The notes: a model not told the origin generated them from the sequence alone. 64,000 nt of DNA from Burkholderia anthina (GCF_902498995.1 NZ_CABVLY010000002.1:124001-188000); one strand, 5' to 3'; positions 33,893 through 42,556 are shown, counted from the first letter of the stretch. Numbers and translations are program-made.

Positions 33893-34327
33893 GTGGTCAT
33901 CGAAGCTATCGTCACCCGTCTCGACGCCGCATTCGCACAGATCGAAGCGACCCCGGATTCGCACGAATCGCGCAACCAGCGCGATGCGATCATCCAGTGG
34001 CTCGACAGCGCATCGGAGCAAGGCTATCGACTCGGTCTCGTCACGACGCTGCCGGCCGACCGGCTCAGCGACATGTTCGAAGGCCAGTTCGGCCGCGCGA
34101 ACCTCGACCGCTTCTCGGTCGTCGTGAGCGCCGCAAACCAGCAGGACTCCATAGCAAATCAGCATCCGTTCGACGTCGCGCTGCAGGCGCTCGGCGTGCC
34201 GCCGGAACGTGCGGTCGCCGTCGCGAGCAGCGAACCGGAACGCCGCGAAGCCGAAGTCTTCGGCCTGTCGCGCTGCGTGCGCATCACCGACACGGTGCGG
34301 TCGATCGCGTCGGCAGGCGTGCACTGA
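33893..34327 (+). CDS. Truncated HAD-like protein lacking the catalytic Asp motif
   Basis: 144 residues from a GTG at 33893 with AGGAGA upstream. The C-terminal half aligns with the end of HAD phosphatases of the phosphoglycolate-phosphatase type: GYRLGLVTTLPADRLSDMFE (motif II position, Thr), FSVVVSAANQQDS, and HPFDVALQALGVPPERAVAVASS followed by EPERREAEVFGL. The N-terminal DxDxT nucleophile motif is absent. The canonical lysine before the HPFD-type block is also missing (NQHPFD where KPHPD is usual). It is therefore unlikely to be an active phosphatase. It might bind a phosphorylated ligand or regulate. It shares an upstream DNA block with the LysR/NDH-2 promoter. Confidence 0.7.
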   Translation: MVIEAIVTRLDAAFAQIEATPDSHESRNQRDAIIQWLDSASEQGYRLGLVTTLPADRLSDMFEGQFGRANLDRFSVVVSAANQQDSIANQHPFDVALQALGVPPERAVAVASSEPERREAEVFGLSRCVRITDTVRSIASAGVH

Positions 34328-34405
34328 CCTGAGCACCTGCACACGGGCCGGCAACCGCCGGCCGGTCGCATCCCGTCGGCATGCCGACGATTGCCCGACC
34401 GAATC

Positions 34406-34423
34406 CTGACATTTTGCTGTCAA
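34406..34423 (+). promoter_or_regulatory. Pho-box-like PhoB site before the acid phosphatase gene
   Basis: CTGACAT (34406-34412), four bases TTTG, then CTGTCAA (34417-34423). Each half differs by one base from the consensus CTGTCAT and the 4-base AT-rich spacing is canonical. The site lies 89 bases upstream of the phosphatase ATG. A GTCGC/GCGAC inverted repeat follows at 34426-34437. Confidence 0.5.
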
Positions 34424-34511
34424 AGTCGCTTGCGACACTTCCGGGCTCGACCGATTCCTCCCGGAACCGCGACGGCGCGCATCCGCGCCGTCGCGTCCGC
34501 TTCAAGCCACG

Positions 34512-36137
34512 ATGACACGTCCTTCCCGCACCGCCTCCGCCGTCGCCCTTGCCTGCCTGCTGCTTGCCGCGTGCGGCGGCGAGACGTCGAATCCGCCCGC
34601 CACGTCGACCGACAACAGCGGCACGCCGACCGAACCGCAGCCGACGCCCACGCCAGAGCCCACGCCGACACCCGCGACCTACTATCAGACGAAGACGCCG
34701 TATCGTCCGCAGCAGGACGCGGCCACCTACGAAGCGCCGCCGGCCGGCTACACGCCGGTCTATGCGGAACTCGTCGCGCGGCACGGCTCGCGCGGGCTGT
34801 CGGGCTTCAAGTACGACGGCGCGATCTATTCGATGCTGGTCAAGGCCGAGGCCGACGGCGCGCTGACCGCGCTCGGCGCGCAATTGAAAGCCGACACGTA
34901 CGCGATGATGAAGGCCAACGCGCTGCTCGGCTATGGCGTACAGGGAATCTCGACGCCCGGCTACGGCAATCTCACGCAAACCGGCATCCGCGAGCACCAG
35001 CAACTCGCCGCGCGTCTCGCGCAGCGGCTGCCGGCGCTGTTCTCGTCGGGCGGCCGGCAGATCGTCGTCGTCAACTCGGGGCAGGACCGCGCGGTCGACA
35101 GCTCGACCTACTTCTCGGCCGCGCTCGTCGCCGCGCAACCGGCACTGGCCGCCGCGATCACGCTGCCGGCCGCGCCGACCGGCTATCCCGCGAGCGCGCC
35201 GGTCGCGCAGCCCGCCGGCACCAATCGCTTCCTGCTGTATTTCCACTCGCTGAAGCCGGCCACCGATCTCGTGACCGATACGTCCGATCCGTACTACGCG
35301 ACCTATCAGGCGAGCCAGGCATACCAGGCCTATTCGAGCGATGCGACGGCGGCCGACAAGCTCAAGACGATCAAGGCGGATCCGCAGGTCGCGCAAGTCG
35401 CGCAGACGGTGTTGTCCGCGCTCGTGTCGCAGGCGTTCGTCGCGAAGCTCGGCACGGACGGCTACACGTTCGCGAACACGGGCACCTACGCGTTCACGTC
35501 GTCGGACGGCAAGTTCACCAATACGCTGAAGGGCGACGGCAAGACGAAGATCGCGTCGGCCGTCGACGCCGTGAACGTGCTGTACAACCTGCTGCAGGTC
35601 GCACCGGCCATGACGGCCGAAACGGGCGGCGTCACGATGGAGCGATACATCGGCGCGGAGCAGGCGCAGACGCTCGCATACCTGCAGGACGCCGAGGACT
35701 ATTACCAGAAGGGGCCCGGCATCCAGGAAGCGAATCCGGTCACGTACCGGATGGCGAAGGTGTTGCAGGACGACTTCTTCAACGAAGTCGACGCGATCGC
35801 GCGCGGCGACCTGACGCGTGCCGCGAAGCTGCGCTTCACGCATGCGGAGATCGTGATTCCGTTTGCGTCGATCATGAACCTGAAGAACGTGTTCGTGCCG
35901 ACGCCGCAGGCGCAGACCTACACGTATGCGAACAACCCGTGGCGCGGCGACCAGGTGTCGCCGATGGCCGCGAACATGCAGTGGGACGTGTATCGCAACG
36001 GCTCGCGGCTCATCGTGAAGATGCTGTACAACGAGCGCGAGACGGATTTCCAGGCGGCGTGCGACGGCGCGAAGATCGCACCGGCGAGCCACTTCTACGA
36101 CTACGCGGGGCTGAAGCGCTGTTACGGATATCCGTGA
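34512..36137 (+). CDS. Histidine acid phosphatase lipoprotein (MINPP/phytase-like)
   Basis: 541 residues. Predicted to hydrolyse phosphomonoesters, possibly inositol polyphosphates, in the periplasm or on the outer membrane. The signal peptide ends in the lipobox LLAAC (Cys21), followed by a Pro/Thr-rich linker of about 35 residues. The catalytic RHGSRG motif is at residues 90-95 (His91 nucleophile) and the proton-donor HAE motif at 444-446 (FTHAEIVIPF). Two C-terminal cysteines (in QAACDG and KRCYGYP) may form a disulfide. The ATG at 34512 has only a weak Shine-Dalgarno. A Pho-box-like site upstream suggests induction by phosphate starvation. Confidence 0.87.
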   Translation: MTRPSRTASAVALACLLLAACGGETSNPPATSTDNSGTPTEPQPTPTPEPTPTPATYYQTKTPYRPQQDAATYEAPPAGYTPVYAELVARHGSRGLSGFKYDGAIYSMLVKAEADGALTALGAQLKADTYAMMKANALLGYGVQGISTPGYGNLTQTGIREHQQLAARLAQRLPALFSSGGRQIVVVNSGQDRAVDSSTYFSAALVAAQPALAAAITLPAAPTGYPASAPVAQPAGTNRFLLYFHSLKPATDLVTDTSDPYYATYQASQAYQAYSSDATAADKLKTIKADPQVAQVAQTVLSALVSQAFVAKLGTDGYTFANTGTYAFTSSDGKFTNTLKGDGKTKIASAVDAVNVLYNLLQVAPAMTAETGGVTMERYIGAEQAQTLAYLQDAEDYYQKGPGIQEANPVTYRMAKVLQDDFFNEVDAIARGDLTRAAKLRFTHAEIVIPFASIMNLKNVFVPTPQAQTYTYANNPWRGDQVSPMAANMQWDVYRNGSRLIVKMLYNERETDFQAACDGAKIAPASHFYDYAGLKRCYGYP

Positions 36138-36154
36138 TGCGCGGCGGCGCGTCG

Positions 36155-36406
36155 TCAGTCCACCGCGTAATCGAGATCATGCCAGCGCTTCGCGGATTTC
36201 CCGCCGGAGCCGAGATGACCGGCGGGGAAGCGCATCACGGCGATCGCATGAAGCGCCTTCTCGTCGAGCGCCGCGTCGCCGCAACTGTGCCTGACCTTGA
36301 GATCGCGGACACGCCCGTGCTCGTCGAGCCAGACTCGCACGATCACGCGCCGTCGCGACGACGCGCTCTGCACACCGCGTGACAACAGGCGATCCATCAG
36401 CGACAT
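36155..36406 (-). CDS. Small TonB C-terminal-domain protein
   Basis: 83 residues from an ATG at 36404-36406 with GGAG upstream. Residues 17-75 look like a TonB C-terminal fold: RRRVIVRVWLDEHGRVRDLK, HSCGDAALDEKALHAIAVMR and FPAG. There is no membrane anchor or signal peptide in this frame, unlike normal TonB. The gene lies 47 bases downstream of an exported Pro/Ala/Lys-rich protein that resembles the missing TonB linker, and the CTD frame stays open far upstream through that gene. It converges with the acid phosphatase gene. Either a split TonB or a cytoplasmic relic. Confidence 0.65.
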   Translation of the reverse strand: MSLMDRLLSRGVQSASSRRRVIVRVWLDEHGRVRDLKVRHSCGDAALDEKALHAIAVMRFPAGHLGSGGKSAKRWHDLDYAVD

Positions 36407-36453
36407 GATGTGCTCCGCATCCGTTCGATGCCGCGACGCGCGGCGCGTATGCC

Positions 36454-36846
36454 TCAATGTACGGTCTCGGCGCCCGTGCGTGCCACCCGCGTGGCCTTCG
36501 ACTTCGCGGCGGCTTGCTGCTTCGGGTCGGCCTTGCCCGCATGCTGCACCTTCCGGGTCTTCGCGGCAACGGCAGCCGCCGGCGCCTTTGACGCAGGCTT
36601 CGCGTCGGCGTGCGCGGCGGCCGGCGCGGTCGATTGCGAACCAGCGGGCCGCTGCGCCGGCTTCGCCGCGGCCGGGCGGCGCGTTGCAACGGGCGCCTGC
36701 TTGACCTGCCGCGAGTACGCCTTCACGTCCTGGTCGCTCATCCAAGACTCCGTATAGGCCGCCGACGCAGGGTACGAGAGATTGAAATAGGCGACCGACG
36801 CCACGAGAAATGCACGAACATGCGTGCGACGATTCGATGCGGTAAT
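36454..36846 (-). CDS. Exported Ala/Pro/Lys-rich protein with probable ATT start
   Basis: 130 residues if started at the ATT at 36846-36844. No ATG, and only a late GTG, exists in frame before the hydrophobic core. An AAGGAG stands exactly 8 bases before the ATT (36860-36855). This start yields MTASNRRTHVRAFLVASVAY ending in a PASA cleavage site, a textbook Sec signal peptide with basic n-region. The mature part begins AYTESWMSDQDVKAYSRQVK and is then low-complexity Ala, Pro and Lys, like a periplasm-spanning linker. No domain recognised. The gene for a TonB C-terminal domain follows at 36406. Confidence 0.6.
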   Translation of the reverse strand: MTASNRRTHVRAFLVASVAYFNLSYPASAAYTESWMSDQDVKAYSRQVKQAPVATRRPAAAKPAQRPAGSQSTAPAAAHADAKPASKAPAAAVAAKTRKVQHAGKADPKQQAAAKSKATRVARTGAETVH

Positions 36847-36993
36847 GACGAATGCTCCTTGCGATCTGGCTTGACGCCCGATGTCGGCGTCGTCGTGGCG
36901 GCACAGTAAAGGAGCGCGTTGCGCATCGCAAGCATCGAACCGGCGATTCAAACGATTCTTAACGTTTCACGCGCGATCCGCCGCGCATCGCGG

Positions 36994-37977
36994 TCACGCG
37001 CGGTGTTCGGCGGCCTCGTTCACGTCGGCCACCTCGACCGCATCCTCTTCCCCGTCGCCCTTTCGCTCGACGCTCCAGGTATGAATCGGCCGGTGTCCGG
37101 GCCGCTCCCACTCGGGCGGCATCCACAGATGGCGGATCCGCTGCGCGAGCGGCCCCGGCGCGAACACGTCGCGCCACATGTCGACGAACTCGTGAAGGTT
37201 CAGCACCAGGAAGTTGTACGAACGGATCTGCTGCGTGATGCCGTAGTCGACCGGCTCCGTTTCCTCGACATACGTGCCGAACATCCGGTCGAAGACGATC
37301 AGCACGCCGCCGTAGTTCCTGTCGATGTAGCGCGGATTGCGACCGTGGTGCGCGCGATGATTCGACGGCGTGTCGAACACGTATTCGAACCAGCGCGGCA
37401 GCCGCCCGATCGCTTCGGTATGCACGAAGTACTGGTACGCGAGATCGACGGCGAGCAGGAACAGCACGACCGCAGGCGGAATGCCGAGCCACACCGGCGG
37501 CAGATAGAACACGAACACGCCGACGAACGCATTCAGCAGCGACTGCCGCATCGCGGTCGTGAAGTTCATCACTTCGCCGCTGTGATGCGGCACGTGCGCG
37601 GCCCAGAACCAGCGCACGCGATGCGACGTGCGGTGGAACCAGTAGTAGCAGAACTCGACGACGACGAAGATCGGCACGATCGTGAAGCCGTTCACCGGCA
37701 CGTCGAACAGGCGATGCCGATACACCCATGCGAAGATCGCGCCGGTGAACAGGATCCCCATCACGGTCTCCGCGACCTGATAGCCGGCGCCGAGCGACAG
37801 GTTCGCGACGATCTCCTTCCAGCGAAACTGCTCGCGCCGGCCGCGCTTCGTTGCAATCGCGAACTCGATCATGAACGCGACCAGGAACACCGGCGTCATG
37901 CCGATCAGCAGCACCTGTTTCCAGTCCACGTCGTGGCCCATGAACGCATGCAGCCACGTCATCCACTCTGCCGGCAT
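36994..37977 (-). CDS. Sterol desaturase/fatty acid hydroxylase-family membrane protein
   Basis: 327 residues. Integral membrane di-iron enzyme of the fatty acid hydroxylase superfamily; the substrate is unknown. The eight-His pattern is complete: HRTSH, HVPHHS, a further His in YFVHTEAIG, and SNHRAHHG. About four to five membrane helices flank these motifs (VLLIGMTPVFLVAFMIEFAI, FVGVFVFYLPPVWLGIP and others). The ATG at 37977 with GAGG upstream is preferred over one at 38073, which would overlap the start of the divergent AraC gene. The AraC regulator next door probably controls it. Confidence 0.85.
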   Translation of the reverse strand: MPAEWMTWLHAFMGHDVDWKQVLLIGMTPVFLVAFMIEFAIATKRGRREQFRWKEIVANLSLGAGYQVAETVMGILFTGAIFAWVYRHRLFDVPVNGFTIVPIFVVVEFCYYWFHRTSHRVRWFWAAHVPHHSGEVMNFTTAMRQSLLNAFVGVFVFYLPPVWLGIPPAVVLFLLAVDLAYQYFVHTEAIGRLPRWFEYVFDTPSNHRAHHGRNPRYIDRNYGGVLIVFDRMFGTYVEETEPVDYGITQQIRSYNFLVLNLHEFVDMWRDVFAPGPLAQRIRHLWMPPEWERPGHRPIHTWSVERKGDGEEDAVEVADVNEAAEHRA

Positions 37978-38071
37978 ATCGATCGCCTCTGTCGGGAATT
38001 GACGGCCAGTATGGTCGTGCACGGGTCGGCCCGCGTTGACACTTGCGGACGATTCTTTGACACTTTCCGCC

Positions 38072-39118
38072 ATGCCCGCCGCCTCCCCGCTACCGACGCA
38101 GCGCGTCTACTACTCGAGCACCTACGTCCGGCTGCTGTTCGACTATCTGTCGGAGCAAGGGCGCGACGCGGCGCGCGTGCTCGGCGAAGCGCGGCCGCCG
38201 GAGGACGATCGCGGGCTCACGCTGTACGCGAGCGCGCACTGGCGGCGCCTGCTCGAACGCGCCGCCGATGCGCTCGGCGACCCGCTGCTCGGGCTGCATG
38301 TCGGCCAGCGGATCTCGCCCGCGCATCTGGGCGCGCTCGGCTATGCGCTGCATGCGTGCCGCGACGCCGGCGCGGCGCTCGCGCGCTGGCAGCAATACGA
38401 ACACCTGATCGCGAACGTCGCGCGCATGGAAGTGCGCGTCGAAGCGGCGTCGATCGCGATCGAATGGCACGATGCGCCCGAACCGCTCGGCGCGCTCGTC
38501 GACGAAGTGGCGCTCACCGCGATCGTCCAGTTCGCGCGGAACATCACCGGCACGCGCGACGGCCCGGCCGAAGTGTGCTTCGTGCATCCGCCGCCCGTCG
38601 ACACGCAGCCTTACGCCGACTACTTCGGCTGCCCGGTGCGGTTCGGACAGCCGGTCAACCGGCTCGCGTTTCCGTTGCACCTGCTCGCGCAGCCGCTGCG
38701 CCAGCCCGACGATGCGCTGCTGCAGATGATGGAACGGCAGGCAAGCGCGCTACTCGCCGAGTTGCGGCAGACCGACGATCTCGAACAGTCGGTGCGCGAG
38801 GCTGTCGCGCGGCTGCTCACGCGCGGCGAAGTGAGCATCGAACAGGTCGCATCCGACATGCACGTGTCGTCGCGCACGCTGCATCGGCGGCTCGCCGAAC
38901 TCGGGCTCAATTTCCGGACGCTGCGCGAAGACACGCGGCGGCGGCTCGCGATCGACTACCTGAACGATCCGCGCCTGACGCTCGCGGAAGTCGCGTGGTT
39001 GCTCGGCTATTCGGAACACAGCGCGTTGACGCGCGCGTTTCGCCGCTGGACGGGCGAATCGCCGCAACAGTGGCGCAGCCGCCAACCGACACGCGCCGCG
39101 AACGTCGCGCGTGGATGA
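38072..39118 (+). CDS. AraC-family regulator with arabinose-binding-type N-domain
   Basis: 348 residues. An N-terminal ligand-binding region of the type found in OruR/ArgR-like AraC regulators (PLLGLHVGQRISPAHLGALG, and VCFVHPPPVDTQPYADYFGC) precedes a C-terminal AraC HTH: EVSIEQVASDMHVSSRTLHR and LTLAEVAWLLGYSEHSALTR. It starts at ATG 38072, divergent from the hydroxylase gene with only 94 bases between start codons. That spacing makes a shared promoter region and regulation of the hydroxylase likely. The effector is unknown; regulators of this type often sense amino acids or fatty acyl compounds. Confidence 0.87.
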   Translation: MPAASPLPTQRVYYSSTYVRLLFDYLSEQGRDAARVLGEARPPEDDRGLTLYASAHWRRLLERAADALGDPLLGLHVGQRISPAHLGALGYALHACRDAGAALARWQQYEHLIANVARMEVRVEAASIAIEWHDAPEPLGALVDEVALTAIVQFARNITGTRDGPAEVCFVHPPPVDTQPYADYFGCPVRFGQPVNRLAFPLHLLAQPLRQPDDALLQMMERQASALLAELRQTDDLEQSVREAVARLLTRGEVSIEQVASDMHVSSRTLHRRLAELGLNFRTLREDTRRRLAIDYLNDPRLTLAEVAWLLGYSEHSALTRAFRRWTGESPQQWRSRQPTRAANVARG

Positions 39119-39184
39119 AGCCGCGTCGCCGACGACGCGGAAAGACAGGGGCGGATGGCGCGGAGATCCCCGAACTCGGCCTGC

Positions 39185-39211
39185 CCGGCGATGTCGAACG
39201 AACATCGCCGG
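39185..39211 (+). promoter_or_regulatory. Hairpin overlapping the ribosome-binding site of the 39220 gene
   Basis: CCGGCGATGT (39185-39194) pairs perfectly with ACATCGCCGG (39202-39211) around a seven-base loop. The last two G of the stem are the first two bases of the GGAG Shine-Dalgarno (39210-39213) of the gene starting at 39220. It may terminate the AraC transcript weakly or limit translation of the next gene. Confidence 0.45.
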
Positions 39212-39219
39212 AGATTCAA

Positions 39220-39510
39220 ATGAAACGCACCGCCCCGCTCATCGCCCTAATCCTGCTCGCCGCGGCCAGCTTGCCGGCCGCCGCCGATACCGGCGCGGAC
39301 CATGCCGCCCCACCGGTTGCCCGGCCAGCGCGGAATTGCGTGCCGTCCTCCAGCTCCCGCGCCACGTCGAAAGCCCCGCCGATTCGCGTGTGCGTCGGCG
39401 ATTCCGATACGCAACTGAACCTGCCCTGGTTTCTGACCGACGTTCTGACCGCAGTGGACACGCGCCAGTCGCCGCGCGACCTGCTCCACAAGATGCGCGA
39501 CGACTTCTGA
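39220..39510 (+). CDS. Small secreted hypothetical protein, 96 residues
   Basis: ATG at 39220 with GGAG upstream. The N-terminus MKRTAPLIALILLAAASLPA with AAA-D cleavage is a clear Sec signal peptide. The mature protein of about 74 residues has two cysteines (RNCVPSS and IRVCVGDSD) that could form a disulfide, and ends in a hydrophilic helix-like SPRDLLHKMRDDF. No family recognised. It stands 101 bases after the AraC gene in the same direction. Confidence 0.65.
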   Translation: MKRTAPLIALILLAAASLPAAADTGADHAAPPVARPARNCVPSSSSRATSKAPPIRVCVGDSDTQLNLPWFLTDVLTAVDTRQSPRDLLHKMRDDF

Positions 39511-39571
39511 CGCGCGGCCGGCCCGACGTGCGAATCGGCACGTCCGCCGCCTTCGGGTAACGCCTGACCCT

Positions 39572-39598
39572 GAAAAAAGAAACCCGCGCGACGCGGGT
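39572..39598 (-). terminator. Leftward intrinsic terminator
   Basis: ACCCGCG (39582-39588) pairs with CGCGGGT (39592-39598) around CGA. On the + strand it is preceded by an A-run (39573-39578), so on the minus strand the hairpin is followed by a T-run. It would end transcripts coming from the right, yet no leftward gene is evident there. Confidence 0.65.
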
Positions 39599-39743
39599 GG
39601 GACGACGTTCGCGGCAAATCGACGGTCAATTCCGATGCCGGCCGCGCTACGCGAATATCTCCTGATCGGAGTCAATTACAAAATGACGCCCTTTTTTGAG
39701 TATCAATATTTTTCAATCGTGCGTCGCATCTTATACTTGCCGC

Positions 39744-39812
39744 GCACCATCCTCGTGCCAAGAGAAGGTGTTTTCTGTCCCGGCCGCACCATGATGCGGT
39801 CGGGGGTTTTTT
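39744..39812 (+). ncRNA. Candidate intergenic small RNA
   Basis: A strong rightward terminator lies in a gene-free stretch: CCCGGCCGCA (39779-39788) pairs with TGCGGTCGGG (39795-39804, one G-T pair), followed by GG and six T (39807-39812). No coding gene ends before it. A TATACT -10 box at 39732-39737 would start an RNA near 39744 of about 70 bases, with a small GCAC/GTGC stem and a purine-rich single-stranded AGAGAAGG. The -35 element is weak, so the 5' end is uncertain. Confidence 0.4.
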
Positions 39813-39845
39813 CCGGTACGTGGCTTCAATATACATGCATAGCCA

Positions 39846-40097
39846 ATGTATGTTCCGAAGAAACGCCTCGAATCCCGCGACGCTGCCGCGACGCCGCATC
39901 CCGCGGTGATCGAATTCGCGGATGGCTCGGGTGCGGTGGCAACGCTATCGCAGCGGGAACACGACGCGCTCGAACCCGACGTCGACGAATACGTGACGAG
40001 CAAGCGCCATACGGTCGTCGCGCGACGCTGGCGGCTTCATCCAGCCGACGCGACACGCACCGCGTGGCGAATCGCGCGACGGCTTCCCGCCACCTGA
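39846..40097 (+). CDS. Small hypothetical protein, 83 residues
   Basis: ATG at 39846, no Shine-Dalgarno; a TATACA at 39830-39835 would place the transcription start almost at the ATG, so the message could be leaderless. The product MYVPKKRLESRDAAATPHPA continues with a beta-rich-looking VIEFADGSGAVATLSQREHD and a basic C-terminus (RRWRLHPADATRTAWRIARR). No family recognised. It lies 80 bases before the DNA polymerase II gene in the same direction. Composition and charge pattern look protein-like, but evidence is thin. Confidence 0.4.
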   Translation: MYVPKKRLESRDAAATPHPAVIEFADGSGAVATLSQREHDALEPDVDEYVTSKRHTVVARRWRLHPADATRTAWRIARRLPAT

Positions 40098-40177
40098 TGC
40101 CATCGGCACGTACTCCGGCGGGAACCGCACGACAGCGCTAAAATCCGCCGCCTGGGCATCCACGACGAGCAAGCGTT

Positions 40178-42556
40178 TTGACGGAGTTCGAGCAGGGTTT
40201 CATCCTCACCCGCCACTGGCGGGACACCGCGTCCGGCATCGAGATCGAGTTCTGGCTGGCAACCGAACACGGCCCGCGCCGCGTGCGGCTGCGCCCGCAG
40301 GAAGCCGTCGCGTTCGTGCCGGCCGAGCAGCAGGCACTCGCCGAACGCGCGCTGGCCGGTGAACGCGACGCCGAGCTGCGCCCGCTCGCGCTGCGCGATT
40401 TCCGTCAGCGCCCGGTCGTCGGCCTCTACTGCCGGCGCTACCGTCATCTGTCCGGGCTCCAGAAGCGCCTCGCCGCGGCCGGCGTCGACGTCTACGAAGC
40501 CGACGTGCAGCCGCCCGACCGCTACATGATGGAGCGCTTCATCACGGCGCCCGTGCAGTTTCGCGGCGTGCCCGGCCGCGACGGCACGCTGGCCGACGGC
40601 GAACTGAAAAACGCGACCGGCTATCGTCCGGCGCTGCGCTGCGTGTCGCTCGACATCGAAACGAGCGTCCACGGCGAGCTGTATTCGATCGCGCTCGAAG
40701 GCTGCGGACAGCGGCAGGTCTACATGCTCGGGCCGCCGAACGGCGACGCGCCCGCGCCCTCGCTCGACTTCCGGCTCGACTACTGCGACAGCCGGCCCGA
40801 GCTGCTCGCGCGGCTCAACGCGTGGTTCGACGAACACGATCCCGATGCGGTGATCGGCTGGAATCTCGTGCAGTTCGACCTGCGCATCCTGCACGCACAC
40901 GCGGAGCAGTACGGCGTGCCGCTGCAGCTCGGCCGCGGCGGCAGCGTGCTCGACTGGCGCGCGCACGGCCAGCAGCCCGACCACTTCTTCGCGGGCGCGG
41001 CGGGCCGGCTGATCCTCGACGGCATCGACATGCTGAAATCGGCGACGTGGACGTTCCCGTCGTTCAGCCTCGAATACGTGTCGCAGTCGCTGCTCGGCGA
41101 AGGCAAGTCGATCGACAATCCGTACCAGCGGATGGACGAGATCCAGCGCCGCTTCGATCACGACAAGCCCGCGCTCGCGCGCTACAACCTGAAGGACTGC
41201 GAGCTCGTCACGCGCATCTTCGACAAGGCCGACCTGCTGTCCTTCGCGCTCGAACGCGCGACGGTCACGGGGCTCGCGGCCGATCGCACCGGCGGCTCGG
41301 TCGCGGCGTTCACGCACCTGTACCTGCCGCGCATGCACCGGCTCGGCTACGTCGCGCCGAATCTCGGCGACGTGACGGGGCAGAACAGCCCCGGCGGCTT
41401 CGTGATGGATTCGCGGCCCGGCCTGTACGACTCGGTGCTCGTGTTCGACTACAAGAGCCTGTATCCGTCGATCATCCGCACGTTCCTGATCGATCCGGCC
41501 GGGCTGATCGAAGGGCTCGCGCAGCCGGGCGACGACACCTCCGTGCCCGGTTTTCTCGGCGCGCGCTTCTCGCGCACCGCGCATTGCCTGCCCGACATCG
41601 TGCGGCGCGTATCGGAAGGCCGCGACGAAGCGAAGCGGCAGCGCAACGCACCGCTGTCGCAGGCGCTGAAGATCATCATGAACTCGTTCTACGGCGTGCT
41701 CGGCTCGACCGGCTGCCGGTTCTTCGATCCACGCCTCGCGTCGTCGATCACGATGCGCGGCCACGAGATCATGCATCGCACGCGCGATCTGATCGAAGCT
41801 CAGGGATACGAAGTGATCTATGGCGACACCGATTCGACGTTCGTGTGGCTCGGTCGTGCGCACGACGACGACGAAGCCGCCGGCAAGGGCCGCGCGCTGG
41901 TCGAGCACGTGAACCGCTGGTGGCGCGCGCACCTGCACGATCGCTTCGGGCTGGAGAGCGCGCTGGAGCTGCAGTACGAGCGGCATTACCGCCGCTTCCT
42001 GATGCCGACCGTGCGCGGCGCGGAGGAAGGCAGCAAGAAGCGCTACGCGGGCCTCGCGCTCGCGGCCGACGGCGGCGAAGACCTCGTGTTCAAGGGGCTC
42101 GAAACGGTGCGCACCGACTGGACGCCGCTCGCGCAGGCATTCCAGCGCGAACTCTACCGGCGCGTGTTCAAGCGCGAGCCGTACCAGGACTTCGTGCGCG
42201 ACTACGTGCGCCGCACGCTCGCCGGGGAATTCGACGCGCAACTGATCTATCGCAAGCGCGTGCGCCGGCCGTTGAGCGAATATCAACGCAACGTGCCGCC
42301 GCACGTGCGCGCCGCGCGGATCGCCGACGAATTCAACCAGGCGCGCGGCCGGCCGCTCCAGTATCAGCGCGGCGGCTGGATCAGCTACGTGATGACGACG
42401 GCCGGCCCCGAGCCGCTCGAGACGATGCGCTCGCCGATCGACTACGCGTTCTACGTGAGCCGCCAGCTGCAACCGGTCGCCGATGCGATCCTGCCGTTTT
42501 TGCGGGACGATTTCGAACGCGTGATTTCGGGGCAGGGGCAACTGTTCGGCGACTGA
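40178..42556 (+). CDS. polB: DNA polymerase II (family B)
   Basis: 792 residues. Family-B replicative/repair polymerase with proofreading, in E. coli part of the SOS response. Exonuclease motifs are CVSLDIETS (about 159-167), [14 protein letters not shown] and the ExoIII-type YNLKDCELV. Polymerase motifs are [15 protein letters not shown] (A), [16 protein letters not shown] (B) and [12 protein letters not shown] (C, catalytic Asp pair). All key residues are intact. The start must be the TTG at 40178 ([14 protein letters not shown]), since no ATG or GTG fits the conserved N-terminus. No SOS box was recognised upstream. A hairpin follows at 42590-42607. Confidence 0.93.
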   Translation: MTEFEQGFILTRHWRDTASGIEIEFWLATEHGPRRVRLRPQEAVAFVPAEQQALAERALAGERDAELRPLALRDFRQRPVVGLYCRRYRHLSGLQKRLAAAGVDVYEADVQPPDRYMMERFITAPVQFRGVPGRDGTLADGELKNATGYRPALRCVSLDIETSVHGELYSIALEGCGQRQVYMLGPPNGDAPAPSLDFRLDYCDSRPELLARLNAWFDEHDPDAVIGWNLVQFDLRILHAHAEQYGVPLQLGRGGSVLDWRAHGQQPDHFFAGAAGRLILDGIDMLKSATWTFPSFSLEYVSQSLLGEGKSIDNPYQRMDEIQRRFDHDKPALARYNLKDCELVTRIFDKADLLSFALERATVTGLAADRTGGSVAAFTHLYLPRMHRLGYVAPNLGDVTGQNSPGGFVMDSRPGLYDSVLVFDYKSLYPSIIRTFLIDPAGLIEGLAQPGDDTSVPGFLGARFSRTAHCLPDIVRRVSEGRDEAKRQRNAPLSQALKIIMNSFYGVLGSTGCRFFDPRLASSITMRGHEIMHRTRDLIEAQGYEVIYGDTDSTFVWLGRAHDDDEAAGKGRALVEHVNRWWRAHLHDRFGLESALELQYERHYRRFLMPTVRGAEEGSKKRYAGLALAADGGEDLVFKGLETVRTDWTPLAQAFQRELYRRVFKREPYQDFVRDYVRRTLAGEFDAQLIYRKRVRRPLSEYQRNVPPHVRAARIADEFNQARGRPLQYQRGGWISYVMTTAGPEPLETMRSPIDYAFYVSRQLQPVADAILPFLRDDFERVISGQGQLFGD

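Larger units (their letters stand above)
39511..39845. other. Gene-free 335-base island with two opposed terminators
   Basis: It holds a leftward terminator, an AT-rich core (about 39660-39740) and a rightward terminator, but no convincing reading frame. The core contains TATACT at 39732-39737. A possible promoter-like TATACA lies at 39830-39835, close to the ATG at 39846. Confidence 0.5.

Noticed and set aside
37978..38073. Longer start of the hydroxylase at 38073
   Set aside because: It would overlap the divergent AraC start codon; the ATG at 37977 has a GAGG site and starts the conserved part.
39660..39740. AT-rich stretch as replication origin or phage attachment site
   Set aside because: No DnaA boxes, iterons, integrase or tRNA were seen; terminators explain it better as a small transcription unit.
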